A stretch of 64,000 nucleotides of DNA from Verrucomicrobiia bacterium. Lineage in GTDB: Bacteria > Verrucomicrobiota > Verrucomicrobiia > JABWAM01. A program made the position numbers and the translations under genes. The DNA is taken from contig JAQUAF010000003.1 of NCBI GenBank assembly GCA_028687435.1, positions 1-64,000 on the forward strand, written 5' to 3'. Under the pieces are notes generated by a model that worked only from the letters and a program-made list of their open reading frames with translations, did not search any database and was not told the DNA's origin. Below, in pieces: positions 17,546 through 25,723 of this stretch (position 1 is its first letter; each line of letters opens with the position of its first letter).

Positions 17546-18013
17546 ATGAAAAATTCGACCCGATTCATTCTGATTGGAGCGGTGATTTTGGCGGTGGCGA
17601 TGGTCGTTCTGCTGAAAAAGAAGCCCGCAAACGTCGTCACGACCGTTGAGCCCGCGGCGGTTTCCGCAAAACCGGTTGCCCCCCCATCCGCAGTTGCGCC
17701 GGGCCCGGTTGCCCGCCAGTCCATTCCCCGGCTCGTGGATTTGGGCGCAGGCAAGTGCATTCCCTGCAAAATGATGGCGCCCATTCTTGAGGAGCTGAAG
17801 AAGGAATATGAAGGGCGGCTGGAGGTGGTGTTCATTGATGTATGGCAGAATCCCGACGCCGGCAAACAATATGGGGTGAAAATGATTCCCACGCAGATTT
17901 TCTATGACGCCGGCGGCAGGGAGCTTTTTCGTCACACCGGTTTCTTTGGCAAGGAGGATATCCTGGCAAAGTGGAAGGAGTTGGGGGTAAATCTGGAGGG
18001 CGGCAGCCGCTGA
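17546..18013 (+). CDS. Membrane-anchored thioredoxin
   Basis: Residues 5-23 form an N-terminal membrane anchor or signal (STRFILIGAVILAVAMVVLL), followed by an Ala/Pro/Val-rich spacer and a thioredoxin domain with active site KCIPCKMMAP (C71, C74) and the cis-Pro in MIPTQIFYD. The domain should face the periplasm. It is followed 22 nt later by a CcdA-type protein, the usual partner that feeds electrons across the membrane to such thioredoxins. The ATG at 17546 gives a clean signal anchor. Confidence 0.87.
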   Translation: MKNSTRFILIGAVILAVAMVVLLKKKPANVVTTVEPAAVSAKPVAPPSAVAPGPVARQSIPRLVDLGAGKCIPCKMMAPILEELKKEYEGRLEVVFIDVWQNPDAGKQYGVKMIPTQIFYDAGGRELFRHTGFFGKEDILAKWKELGVNLEGGSR

Positions 18014-18035
18014 CCGGACGGACTTGGAAAAATTT

Positions 18036-18734
18036 ATGGAACAGCTTTTTACCCATTTGAGCCGCGCGGTTGAAGGGTCGCCCGGGATTGCCCTGGGGGC
18101 GGCTGTTGTCTGGGGCGTCCTCAGCATGGTGCTGAGTCCTTGTCATCTGGCGAGCATCCCGCTTATTGTGGGATTCATCAGTGAGCAGGGGAGGGTGACC
18201 GCGCGGAGGGCCTTCTGGACCGCTGCGCTTTTCGCCGTTGGGATTCTCATCACCATCGCGGCGATTGGCGTCATCACCGCCGCGGCCGGACGCATGATGG
18301 GTGACGTGGGGCGATGGGGCAATTATTTCGTGGCCGCCATTTTTCTTGTGGTGGGGCTTCACCTGGTGGGCGCCATTCCGCTGTCGTGGTCCGGTTCGGG
18401 GCAGGTGGGGATGAAACGCAAGGGGTTTCTCGCCGCCTTTATCCTTGGGCTTGTTTTTGGCATAGCGCTGGGGCCCTGCACCTTTGCCTATATGGCTCCG
18501 ATGCTGGCGGTCACCTTCAAGCTTGCCGCCACCGATTTTTTTTATGGCGCGCTCCTCTTGCTGGCGTATGGCCTGGGCCATTGCTCGGTGATCGTGATTG
18601 CCGGCACATCCACGGAACTGGTGCAGCATTTTCTGAATTGGAACGAGCAATCGCGGGGCGCCGCCGCCGTCAAGATCACCTGTGGTGTTCTTGTGATCCT
18701 TGGCGGCATCTGGCTGGTTTACAGCGCGCCATGA
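18036..18734 (+). CDS. ccdA: CcdA/DsbD-type transmembrane electron carrier
   Basis: A protein of about 232 residues with roughly six hydrophobic helices. The two redox cysteines lie in LSPCHLASIPLIVGF and GPCTFAYMAPML, the paired motif of CcdA/DsbD membrane domains that move electrons from cytosolic thioredoxin to periplasmic thioredoxins. The ATG at 18036 is preferred over the TTG at 18024. It completes a cytosolic thioredoxin, membrane carrier and periplasmic thioredoxin relay inside the arsR operon. Confidence 0.87.
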   Translation: MEQLFTHLSRAVEGSPGIALGAAVVWGVLSMVLSPCHLASIPLIVGFISEQGRVTARRAFWTAALFAVGILITIAAIGVITAAAGRMMGDVGRWGNYFVAAIFLVVGLHLVGAIPLSWSGSGQVGMKRKGFLAAFILGLVFGIALGPCTFAYMAPMLAVTFKLAATDFFYGALLLLAYGLGHCSVIVIAGTSTELVQHFLNWNEQSRGAAAVKITCGVLVILGGIWLVYSAP

Positions 18735-18739
18735 TTTTT

Positions 18740-20896
18740 CTACGGCTGCAGGGGCTGACCGTGGTCGTAGGCGGGGATTTTGATTCGTGATCCGCTCTCC
18801 GATCGGTAGGACTGCACCCCGATGGGGACTGCGATGCAATCCACCGGGTCGCCCTTGGCCAGCATGGTCTGACGCGGGTGATTTCTGACAAGTTTGGTTT
18901 GTTCATCGCACTCGACAATCAATCCATCTTCAAGCGTTTCGACGACCTTGCCGGAGATCAGGAAATCCCGCCATTTGATCTGGCCGTCCGCGACTTTTTT
19001 CCAACGCGCATCCCAATTGATTGACGGCATGGCGCCGGTGGGGAATTCCTCGATTTTGAGGGAACGGCATTCGCTGAGGTATTTGAATTCGTTGGCCCAG
19101 TTGATGATGGATGAGAAGTCGTAAACCCGTCCGCGAACAAGCCGGTAGGCCAGTCCCAGGTAACGGTTCGGGCCGAAGGAAGCCGGCAGTCCGTGATCCA
19201 CAATGGATGCGGCAAGGTTTTCGCCATTATTCGATGTGCGTTTAAAGACCCCTTTGGGCTGGCCGACGCAGTAAATGGATTGTTTGAGGACGACAGGCTG
19301 GCTGAAATTCCTGACGAGTTTCATTTCCTTTCCACAGTTGACCAGAATGCCTTCCGGGAGGACGGCGTCCACATGGCCAGCGACAACCCAGGAATCCCAC
19401 AGTATGGCGTGGTCCTGAACCGCCTGCCATCGAATGCCCCAATCGGAAAGCTCAGAATCGCGCAGGGTGCCGTCGTCCTGTTGTTGAGGGCGATGGACGG
19501 CCAGAAACTGGCGTTCATTGGCCCACTTCATGACCGGACGAAAGTCATGGATGACGCCGTTGATGCTGCGGAACGGCATGTCGTTGAAAATCCCGGGAGC
19601 CTTGAGTCCGGCCCGGGAAGGACGCCCCGATTCGGTGAGGACGATGCCTTCGGACAGCTTGAATGTTCCATAGTCAAAAAGGGCAAAGTTTTCGGCAATC
19701 CCGTGGGAATCTTTGATGGCGATGGCGCCGGATGGCACGGCAACGCATTCAACATAATTGTCCTGGGTCAACTGGTTTTGTTGAGGATGATTTTTAAGAA
19801 ACAATTGCTGCTGGCCGGTGTCGATGATCAGCCCGCCGGGAAGGACCTGAACCACGCGTCCGACCACCAGATAATCCTGCCAGCGTTTGGTGTTGTCCTG
19901 GATGTTCAGCCATCTTTTGTTCCAATCCTTGAGATCGGATTCAACAAATGTGCCGTCATTGTCCACGATCGGCTGTCTTTGCCTCAAAAACTGGTATTCA
20001 TTAGCCCACTCCATGATGGGGCCAAATTCGATGGTTTTGCCGTTGACGGTTCTTTGGACGGGGCCCCGGATGCGTTGGGGGGCGGCCTCGGTTGTCTCAA
20101 TGGAGGACGGAGGGAGTTCAACTTTTTCTGAAACCTGAATGGAGGGAGGAGGGATGGGTGGCGCCGCAGGAACAGATGGCGGCGGGGAAGCGGGAACGGC
20201 AATTGAAGGTTCCGGGGGAGGGGGCAGGGGAACAAGTTCGGGAGAGGAATCTTTCCCGGGTTTTTCCGGGGTTTCCGTTTTTTCCAGTTTGACCATCTGG
20301 GTTTGTTCGGGGATGAGGATTTCTTTTTCTCCGGAGGCTTCCGCTGCCAGCAGTTGTTCCATCTGGATGAGGTCGCCGATTTGGAGAGGTTTGCCATAAT
20401 CCAAGACGGCTGCGATGATCTCCTCACCTGATTGCAGACGGTATTGGGTCGAGCCGATGGGGATGGCCAGACACTCAATGAAGTCATCCACTTGGAGCTT
20501 TTTTTGCTGCGGATAGTTTTTTAGGAGTTTTTTTTCGCGTCCACAGTCAACGAGCATGCCGGAACTGTCGATTTTGGCGATTCGCCCCACGACGAGAAAG
20601 GATTCCCATTGGGTGGTGGCCGGCGCCAGTTGTTGCCAGCGCATCTGCCAGTCGGGAATATCCGATTGGATGAGGGTTCCATCGTCCTGCAGACTGGGAC
20701 GATGTTCGTTCAGGTATTGGTATTCATTGGCCCAGTCGATGATGGCCCGGAAATCGCGGGGTTTTCCGCCGACGATGCGGTAGGGGGCGTCAAAGAACTT
20801 CGCGGGCTGCGCTTCTTCGCCAAAGCCAGCCGCGCCGGACAGCATCAACAGCAGGCAGAAAAAAACGAAAAACTTGGAATATAAATACCCAGACAT
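18740..20896 (-). CDS. Secreted protein with four internal ~135-residue repeats, function unknown
   Basis: No family is recognised. A signal peptide is clear (SKFFVFFCLLLMLSGAAGFG, residues 7-26). Four repeats follow, near residues 38-170, 280-420, 430-565 and 570-718. Each opens with R.(I/L/V)xG....DF..I(I/M).WANE...L, continues D...RW......W...(L/V)(V)(V/S)G.V......G(L/I)(L/I)V, and closes in C(V/L/I)A(V/I)P and a D.G. block. A Pro/Glu-rich linker of about 90 residues separates repeats 1 and 2. It converges with ccdA. The regular repeats suggest a surface or periplasmic binding protein. The ATG at 20896 gives the best signal peptide. Confidence 0.8.
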   Translation of the reverse strand: MSGYLYSKFFVFFCLLLMLSGAAGFGEEAQPAKFFDAPYRIVGGKPRDFRAIIDWANEYQYLNEHRPSLQDDGTLIQSDIPDWQMRWQQLAPATTQWESFLVVGRIAKIDSSGMLVDCGREKKLLKNYPQQKKLQVDDFIECLAIPIGSTQYRLQSGEEIIAAVLDYGKPLQIGDLIQMEQLLAAEASGEKEILIPEQTQMVKLEKTETPEKPGKDSSPELVPLPPPPEPSIAVPASPPPSVPAAPPIPPPSIQVSEKVELPPSSIETTEAAPQRIRGPVQRTVNGKTIEFGPIMEWANEYQFLRQRQPIVDNDGTFVESDLKDWNKRWLNIQDNTKRWQDYLVVGRVVQVLPGGLIIDTGQQQLFLKNHPQQNQLTQDNYVECVAVPSGAIAIKDSHGIAENFALFDYGTFKLSEGIVLTESGRPSRAGLKAPGIFNDMPFRSINGVIHDFRPVMKWANERQFLAVHRPQQQDDGTLRDSELSDWGIRWQAVQDHAILWDSWVVAGHVDAVLPEGILVNCGKEMKLVRNFSQPVVLKQSIYCVGQPKGVFKRTSNNGENLAASIVDHGLPASFGPNRYLGLAYRLVRGRVYDFSSIINWANEFKYLSECRSLKIEEFPTGAMPSINWDARWKKVADGQIKWRDFLISGKVVETLEDGLIVECDEQTKLVRNHPRQTMLAKGDPVDCIAVPIGVQSYRSESGSRIKIPAYDHGQPLQP

Positions 20897-21029
20897 TCTC
20901 CCTACCCATACCAAATTGTGCGCAAAATTCAACCTTCGAGGCGCTGAAAACCGGTTTTTTCTATGTGAATGTCAAGGAGACTGTTTGTGTGAATTTGAGT
21001 GGAGCGCGTGCCTGTTTGACAATGCTGGA

Positions 21030-21260
21030 CTAGATTTGAACGGTTGCTTTTTTTGATCCGTCATTTTCATCCGCCATTGAAACGAGGATTTTTTTCCACT
21101 GTTTGCACCATACTTCGACGTCATTCTCAAAGGTGGAGCAATTGGCGGTTACCTCCAGGATGTCGCCTGGCCTGACATCCTTGCGCATCAAGGCATTGGT
21201 CATTTTCAAGATGGGTTGGGGACATTTCATCCCGCGACAGTCGAGTTGTTTGGTGGCCAT
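21030..21260 (-). CDS. TusA-family sulfurtransferase-like protein
   Basis: This 76-residue protein opens MATKQLDCRGMKCPQPILK, with the TusA signature D.RG..CP.P and the persulfide-carrying Cys at position 13; a second Cys sits at 8. The C-terminal part (VRPGDILEVTANCSTFENDVEVWC) has two further cysteines. TusA-like proteins relay sulfur for tRNA thiolation or other sulfur metabolism, or act in redox chemistry. The gene stands alone, so the pathway is not shown. The ATG at 21260 matches the family start. Confidence 0.87.
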   Translation of the reverse strand: MATKQLDCRGMKCPQPILKMTNALMRKDVRPGDILEVTANCSTFENDVEVWCKQWKKILVSMADENDGSKKATVQI

Positions 21261-21460
21261 GGCAGGTTTTCTTTCTGAAAGAAACGAAGCGACGGGGCCA
21301 TCATGGATAATTTTTGTGACAAGGTCAAGACGCCAAAACAGCGGGAGATCGAAATTGTTCCGAATTTGGCAAAGGTTGGAGTCATTGGGGTGGGGGACAG
21401 ACTGCCGGGGGGTGGAAAATCTGCTGGAAGTTGAGCGGGTTGGCGTGCGAGCATGGGGGC

Positions 21461-22744
21461 ATGAGATTCTTTCATCTTGCGCTTTGGGGCCATGTGTGGA
21501 TGCTGGCGGGCATGGTGTTTTTGGCAAATGCCGGCGAGTTCAAGCTGGGAATCGAAGCGTTGGAGGAGCAGGGGTTTGCCCCTCTGTCGGGGAAAAAAAT
21601 CGGGTTGGTGGCCAACCCGGCCAGCGTGACTTCGAGCCTGACTTCTTCCGTGGATGTTTTTCGCCGGACGGACCGTTGCCGGTTGACAGCGCTTTTTGGT
21701 CCGGAACACGGTGCGTTTGGCAGCGAGCATGCGGGGGGCAAGGTTCAGAGCGGGGTGGAGGCGGCGACCGCCCTGCCGATACATTCGCTTTACGGCAAGA
21801 CCCGCAAACCGACACCGGAAATGCTGAAGGGGCTCGACGCGCTGGTCTTTGATCTGCAGGACATCGGTTCGCGCAGCTACACTTATATCAGCACCATGAA
21901 GTTGTGCCTGGAGGCTTGCGCCGAGGCGGGGATTGAGTTTGTGGTGTTGGACCGGCCCAATCCGCTGGGAGGAGTCCGGGTCGAGGGGCCGATGGTGGAA
22001 AAGCCGTTCGAGTCTTTTATCAGCGCGCTTAGCGTTCCTTATTTGCATGGCATGACCATGGGGGAACTTGCAAAATGGACGCGGGACGAGTTGCAGCCGC
22101 ACTATTCCAAACTGACCGTGGCGGCCATGAAGGGATGGAAGCGGGCGGATGGCTGGCGCGGGACTGGATTGCGCTGGACACCGACCTCTCCCCATATTCC
22201 GCAGTCGATGCATTGCGCTTATTATGCCGCCACCGGAATACTGGGGGAATTGGGGCAGGTGTCGAATGGGGTGGGATATCCGCAGCCTTTTGAGTTGATC
22301 GGCGCCCCGTGGATCAATGGCAGCCGACTGGCGTCCGCTCTCAATGATCATTGGAGGGATGCCGCGTGGTACGCCGGCAAGGACAGGGGGGGAGACGCCG
22401 CGCGGAGCAGCCCCCGCGGTTTGTTTTTTCGTCCGGCGAGGTACAAACCGTTTTACGCCATTTTCAAGGATCAGGCTTGCGAGGGGGTGCAGATTTACAT
22501 TGATGAGGACCAGGCTGAAAACCTCGTGGAAATCCAGTTTCGTATTCTGGCAATGTTGGGCGCATCCAAGCTGTTTGGACAGGCTGCGGCAGATAATTTG
22601 TCCATGTTTGACAAGGCTTGCGGGTCGGACGAGCCTCGGAAATGGCTCGCGAGCGGACGTGATTTGGAGAGCCTGTTTGGCCGGTGGAGGGAAGATTGCC
22701 AACGGTTTTCTGAAAAACGGAAGAAATGCCTGATTTATGAGTGA
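21461..22744 (+). CDS. DUF1343 protein, NamZ-like exo-beta-N-acetylmuramidase
   Basis: This protein of about 427 residues has a likely signal peptide (MRFFHLALWGHVWMLAGMVFLANA) and the DUF1343 body: GKKIGLVANPASV, LFGPEHGAFG, DIGSRSYTYISTM, LDRPNPLGG and, later, QVSNGVGYPQPFELIGAPW. The characterised member NamZ removes N-acetylmuramic acid from peptidoglycan fragments. The presence of a signal suggests action in the periplasm on recycled or captured wall fragments. It stands before plsC with an intervening dispersed repeat. The reaction is inferred from the family. Confidence 0.85.
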   Translation: MRFFHLALWGHVWMLAGMVFLANAGEFKLGIEALEEQGFAPLSGKKIGLVANPASVTSSLTSSVDVFRRTDRCRLTALFGPEHGAFGSEHAGGKVQSGVEAATALPIHSLYGKTRKPTPEMLKGLDALVFDLQDIGSRSYTYISTMKLCLEACAEAGIEFVVLDRPNPLGGVRVEGPMVEKPFESFISALSVPYLHGMTMGELAKWTRDELQPHYSKLTVAAMKGWKRADGWRGTGLRWTPTSPHIPQSMHCAYYAATGILGELGQVSNGVGYPQPFELIGAPWINGSRLASALNDHWRDAAWYAGKDRGGDAARSSPRGLFFRPARYKPFYAIFKDQACEGVQIYIDEDQAENLVEIQFRILAMLGASKLFGQAAADNLSMFDKACGSDEPRKWLASGRDLESLFGRWREDCQRFSEKRKKCLIYE

Positions 22745-22763
22745 CGGTGTTTTGTTGGAATAC

Positions 22764-22786
22764 AGGTTGTCAGACTGAAGACTGAG
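22764..22786 (+). repeat. Dispersed GGCTGTTAGACT-type repeat, copy 3
   Basis: The sequence aggttgtcagactgaagact lies directly before the plsC start. It is similar to parts of the copies near 3.05 and 24.41 kb. Confidence 0.5.
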
Positions 22787-22793
22787 AAAACAC

Positions 22794-23543
22794 ATGCTGC
22801 CGTACTGGTCATTGATTTATACCTTGCGGGTGCTGTTCGCTCTTTTCACCCGTTTCCGGGTCAGGGGGCTGGAGCATATTCCATCCAAAGGGGCGTTTGT
22901 TCTGGTTTCCAACCATATCAGCCATTTCGACCCGCCGGTCTTTTCGGCGGCGTGCGCCCGGGCGATCGATTGGGTGGGGGCGGAAATGCTCTTTCGAACC
23001 AAATGGGGAAACGCTTGTTTCCGGGCCTTGAACGTGATTCCGGTGAGGCAATATGAGGCGGATCATGGCGCTTTGAGAGAAGCCATCCGGCGCGTCAAGG
23101 CCGGCCGAGGCGCCGGATTGTATCCGGAAGGCGGCATTCGCGCGGGTGAAGCCAGTTTGCTGGGGTCTCATCCCAAGCTTTACCAAGGTGGCTTCATGAT
23201 TTCCGCCATGACAGGCGCGCCACTGTTGCCTTGTCTGGTGGTGGGATCGGATCGATTGTACAATCCGTGGTCCCTGTTGAAACGGCCGCCCATCTGGGTT
23301 TGTTTTGGAAAACCGATTTTGTCTCAAGGCCGGGGACGGGATGAGGTTTCCCGGCTGGAGGAGGCTTTTTTGAGCGCGGTGCGCGGGTTGGCCGGGGAAT
23401 TGCGCGCCACGGGCGAGACCTATCCGGAGGATTGGCCCCAGACGCCGCAGCAACGAAACCCAAGGATTGAGCCTCCTCGGGAGCCTCGCGCGGTCATGGA
23501 GGATGAGGGACGGAACAACCGGGAAAAGGAGGCGGAAAAATGA
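22794..23543 (+). CDS. plsC: 1-acyl-sn-glycerol-3-phosphate acyltransferase (PlsC family)
   Basis: This 249-residue protein acylates lysophosphatidate at the inner membrane. The catalytic HX4D motif is NHISHFD, the substrate-binding block is YPEGGIRAGEAS, and the N-terminus carries a hydrophobic helix (LIYTLRVLFALF). The C-terminal tail is charged and Pro-rich (about residues 215-249). Its stop overlaps the ubiX start by ATGA. The family has several substrate preferences; which lyso-lipid is used cannot be told. Confidence 0.87.
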   Translation: MLPYWSLIYTLRVLFALFTRFRVRGLEHIPSKGAFVLVSNHISHFDPPVFSAACARAIDWVGAEMLFRTKWGNACFRALNVIPVRQYEADHGALREAIRRVKAGRGAGLYPEGGIRAGEASLLGSHPKLYQGGFMISAMTGAPLLPCLVVGSDRLYNPWSLLKRPPIWVCFGKPILSQGRGRDEVSRLEEAFLSAVRGLAGELRATGETYPEDWPQTPQQRNPRIEPPREPRAVMEDEGRNNREKEAEK

Positions 23544-24106
23544 AGAAAAGAATAGTGGTGGGCATCACGGGCGCGAGCGGCTCCATTTACGGCATCCGGC
23601 TGCTGGAAGTCCTGGCGGGGCATGCGAAAGTGGAAACCCATCTGGTTATCAGCCGGGGCGCGGAGGAAACCTTGCGATTGGAAAACCCCGCATGGAGCGT
23701 CGATCGTGTGAAATCCCTGGCGTCGGCAGCCTATTCCCCGGAGGACCTGTCCGCGCCGATTTCGTCGGGAAGTTTTTCCACGCATGGCATGGCGATCATT
23801 CCGTGCAGCATGAAAACCCTGGGGGCGGTGGCCAATTCCCTGGCCGGAGACTTGCTGTCGCGGGCGGCGGATGTGACCTTGAAGGAACGCCGGATCCTGA
23901 TTGTGTCGCCGCGCGAAACCCCTTTGCATCTGGGGCATCTGCGCCAGATGGCGGCGGTGACCGAGATGGGGGGGGTCATCCTGCCGCCCATCCCGGCGTT
24001 TTATCACCAGCCAAAAACCGTGGATGATTTGATCAATCACACGGTGTCGCGGGTGCTGGATTTGTTCGGAATCGAAAATCAGTTGATCAAACGCTGGGGC
24101 GCGTAA
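23540..24106 (+). CDS. ubiX: Flavin prenyltransferase UbiX
   Basis: UbiX makes prenylated FMN, the cofactor of UbiD-type decarboxylases. The FMN-binding GITGASGSIYGIRLLEVL (8-25), the central SSGSFSTHGMAIIPCSMKTLGAVA and the C-terminal VSPRETPLHLGHLRQM are all present, and 188 residues is normal length. It is translationally coupled to plsC. No UbiD partner is in the window, so the decarboxylation served is unknown. Confidence 0.92.
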   Translation: MKKRIVVGITGASGSIYGIRLLEVLAGHAKVETHLVISRGAEETLRLENPAWSVDRVKSLASAAYSPEDLSAPISSGSFSTHGMAIIPCSMKTLGAVANSLAGDLLSRAADVTLKERRILIVSPRETPLHLGHLRQMAAVTEMGGVILPPIPAFYHQPKTVDDLINHTVSRVLDLFGIENQLIKRWGA

Positions 24107-24114
24107 GGGGGCAC

Positions 24115-24408
24115 GGGTTTCCGGCGCGTCATGCCGGGTTGGAGCGAAGACTCATTGTTGCCAATAATAATGACTCCCGCCTTATGGCCATCCGTCAGGC
24201 GGTTCCCGGCATCCAAAGTTTGTTGTGGATTGGCGGCCGGGTGGATGAAATTGAAAAGCGTTTTGGTTCGGCTTGCGACAACCGGTTTTACGGTTTTGAA
24301 CAGATTCAACTGCACTTGGAAAACCGCCCGGACACTCAGCCTGGGGAATGGCCAATGCCTGGCAGGGTTGCCACTTTGGATTGCCTTGTTGACGCGGCGG
24401 CTTTATGA
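24115..24408 (+). pseudogene. Possible C-terminal remnant of a glycerophosphodiester phosphodiesterase-like protein
   Basis: The frame from about 24118 reads LERRLIVANNNDSRLMAIRQ, then PGIQSLLWIGGRVDEIEKRF and FEQIQLHLENRP before a stop at 24406. This reads as genuine protein sequence and resembles the C-terminal part of the phosphodiesterases found in Verrucomicrobia and Planctomycetes. There is no good start codon (TTG at 24139 only) and no catalytic N-terminal domain, so I treat it as a broken gene. It lies between ubiX and a dispersed repeat. The family call is tentative. Confidence 0.35.
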
Positions 24409-24410
24409 AT

Positions 24411-24468
24411 AGGCTGTCAGGCCGAAGGCTGAAGACTGAATTCTTCAGCCTTCAGTCCAACAACCCAA
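24411..24468. repeat. Dispersed GGCTGTTAGACT-type repeat, copy 4, palindromic
   Basis: Here two inverted units meet to form a perfect stem, ggctgaaga (24427-24435) with tcttcagcc (24442-24450). The element ends 4 nt before the REC-HDOD start codon, and its right half closely matches the sequence in front of chlI. Confidence 0.7.
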
Positions 24469-24472
24469 CCCC

Positions 24473-25723
24473 ATGGCCAACAAACGAACAGTTCTTTTTG
24501 TGGATGACGAACCCTTTATTTTGGACGGGTTCCAGCGCACTTACCGAAATTTGAGGGGGGATTACGATCTTTTTTATTGCGAAAGCGCCGATGAGGCCCT
24601 GCGCATTTTGATGGAACAACGGGTGGATGTGATTGTTTCCGACATGCGGATGCCGGCCATGGACGGTTCGCAGTTGATGAGGTTGGTGGCGGACAAGTAT
24701 CCCAAGACGGTCAGAATCATTTTGTCCGGGCATTCCGATGAAGCATTGATGATGCAGGCCCTCGAGGTGACCCATCAGTTTTTGTCCAAGCCCTGTCCGG
24801 CGGAGCTTTTGAAATACACCATTGACCGATCCTGTCTTTTGCGGGATCTGGTGCACAGCGATCAGCTCCGGGAGATGGTGGGGAGAAATCAAAAGCTCCC
24901 CATGCTGCCCGAGCTTTACACGAAGCTGGAGGAGGAGACGCGTTCGCCCAATATTTCGATGGACCGGGTGGGGGATATCATCGCGCAGGACCCGGCGATG
25001 ACGGCGAGGGTGTTGCGGGTGGTGAATTCCGCCTTTTACGGATTGAGGCAGGAGGTGTCCAGTCCCCAGGAAGCCTCGGTTTTTTTGGGGCTGGAAACGA
25101 TCAAGCTCCTGGTGCTGCACCTTGGATTATCGGCCCAGGCGAACATGGACCCGCATCTGCCCGAGTTCAGCGTCGAGGGGTTGTGGCGCCATGGTTTGCT
25201 GGTGGCGAGTCTGGCCCGGCAGATTGCCCATGTGGAAAACAGCGGCAACGATCTGGAAAAACAGTCCTTTGTGGCCGGCATTTTGCATGACATCGGGCGT
25301 TTGATTCTTCTGCGGGAGCCCAGCCAGTATATTCCGGTGAAGGAATGCATGAAAGAGAAGCAGATTCGTTTTGTGGAGGCCGAATACGAGGTGCTGGGGG
25401 TTTCCCATGCGGAGGTGGGGGGATATCTGCTGGGGTTGTGGGGGATTCCCGACGGGGTGGTCGAGGCCGTGGGATTTCATCACCGGCCCGGCAAAACGGT
25501 GGGCGACCGGTTTTCGGCCCTGACCGCGGTGCATGTTGCAAACTCCCTGATTGAGGAAGTGGATGAGGAAACGGCTGTGGGAGAGCACCGCTATGTTGAC
25601 GAGACTTACCTGGCGCGATTGTTTGTGAAGGGACGTCTGCCCCTGTGGGAGCAAACCTGCCGCGAGATGATGTCGGACATGCGGGAAAAGGAAACGCGAT
25701 GGACGAAAAAGTACTTATTGTAG
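24473..25723 (+). CDS. Response regulator with HDOD output domain
   Basis: This 416-residue protein has an N-terminal receiver domain (acidic pocket DDE at 11-13, phospho-acceptor D57 in VIVSDMRMPAMDG, and the conserved Lys in LSKPC). An HDOD domain follows from about residue 140 (LPMLPELYTKLEEE... ILHDIGRLIL... HAEVGGYLLGLW). HDOD proteins act in signalling without known catalysis. The cognate kinase is not in the window. Its end overlaps the next response regulator by 25 nt, so the two are produced together. Confidence 0.88.
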   Translation: MANKRTVLFVDDEPFILDGFQRTYRNLRGDYDLFYCESADEALRILMEQRVDVIVSDMRMPAMDGSQLMRLVADKYPKTVRIILSGHSDEALMMQALEVTHQFLSKPCPAELLKYTIDRSCLLRDLVHSDQLREMVGRNQKLPMLPELYTKLEEETRSPNISMDRVGDIIAQDPAMTARVLRVVNSAFYGLRQEVSSPQEASVFLGLETIKLLVLHLGLSAQANMDPHLPEFSVEGLWRHGLLVASLARQIAHVENSGNDLEKQSFVAGILHDIGRLILLREPSQYIPVKECMKEKQIRFVEAEYEVLGVSHAEVGGYLLGLWGIPDGVVEAVGFHHRPGKTVGDRFSALTAVHVANSLIEEVDEETAVGEHRYVDETYLARLFVKGRLPLWEQTCREMMSDMREKETRWTKKYLL

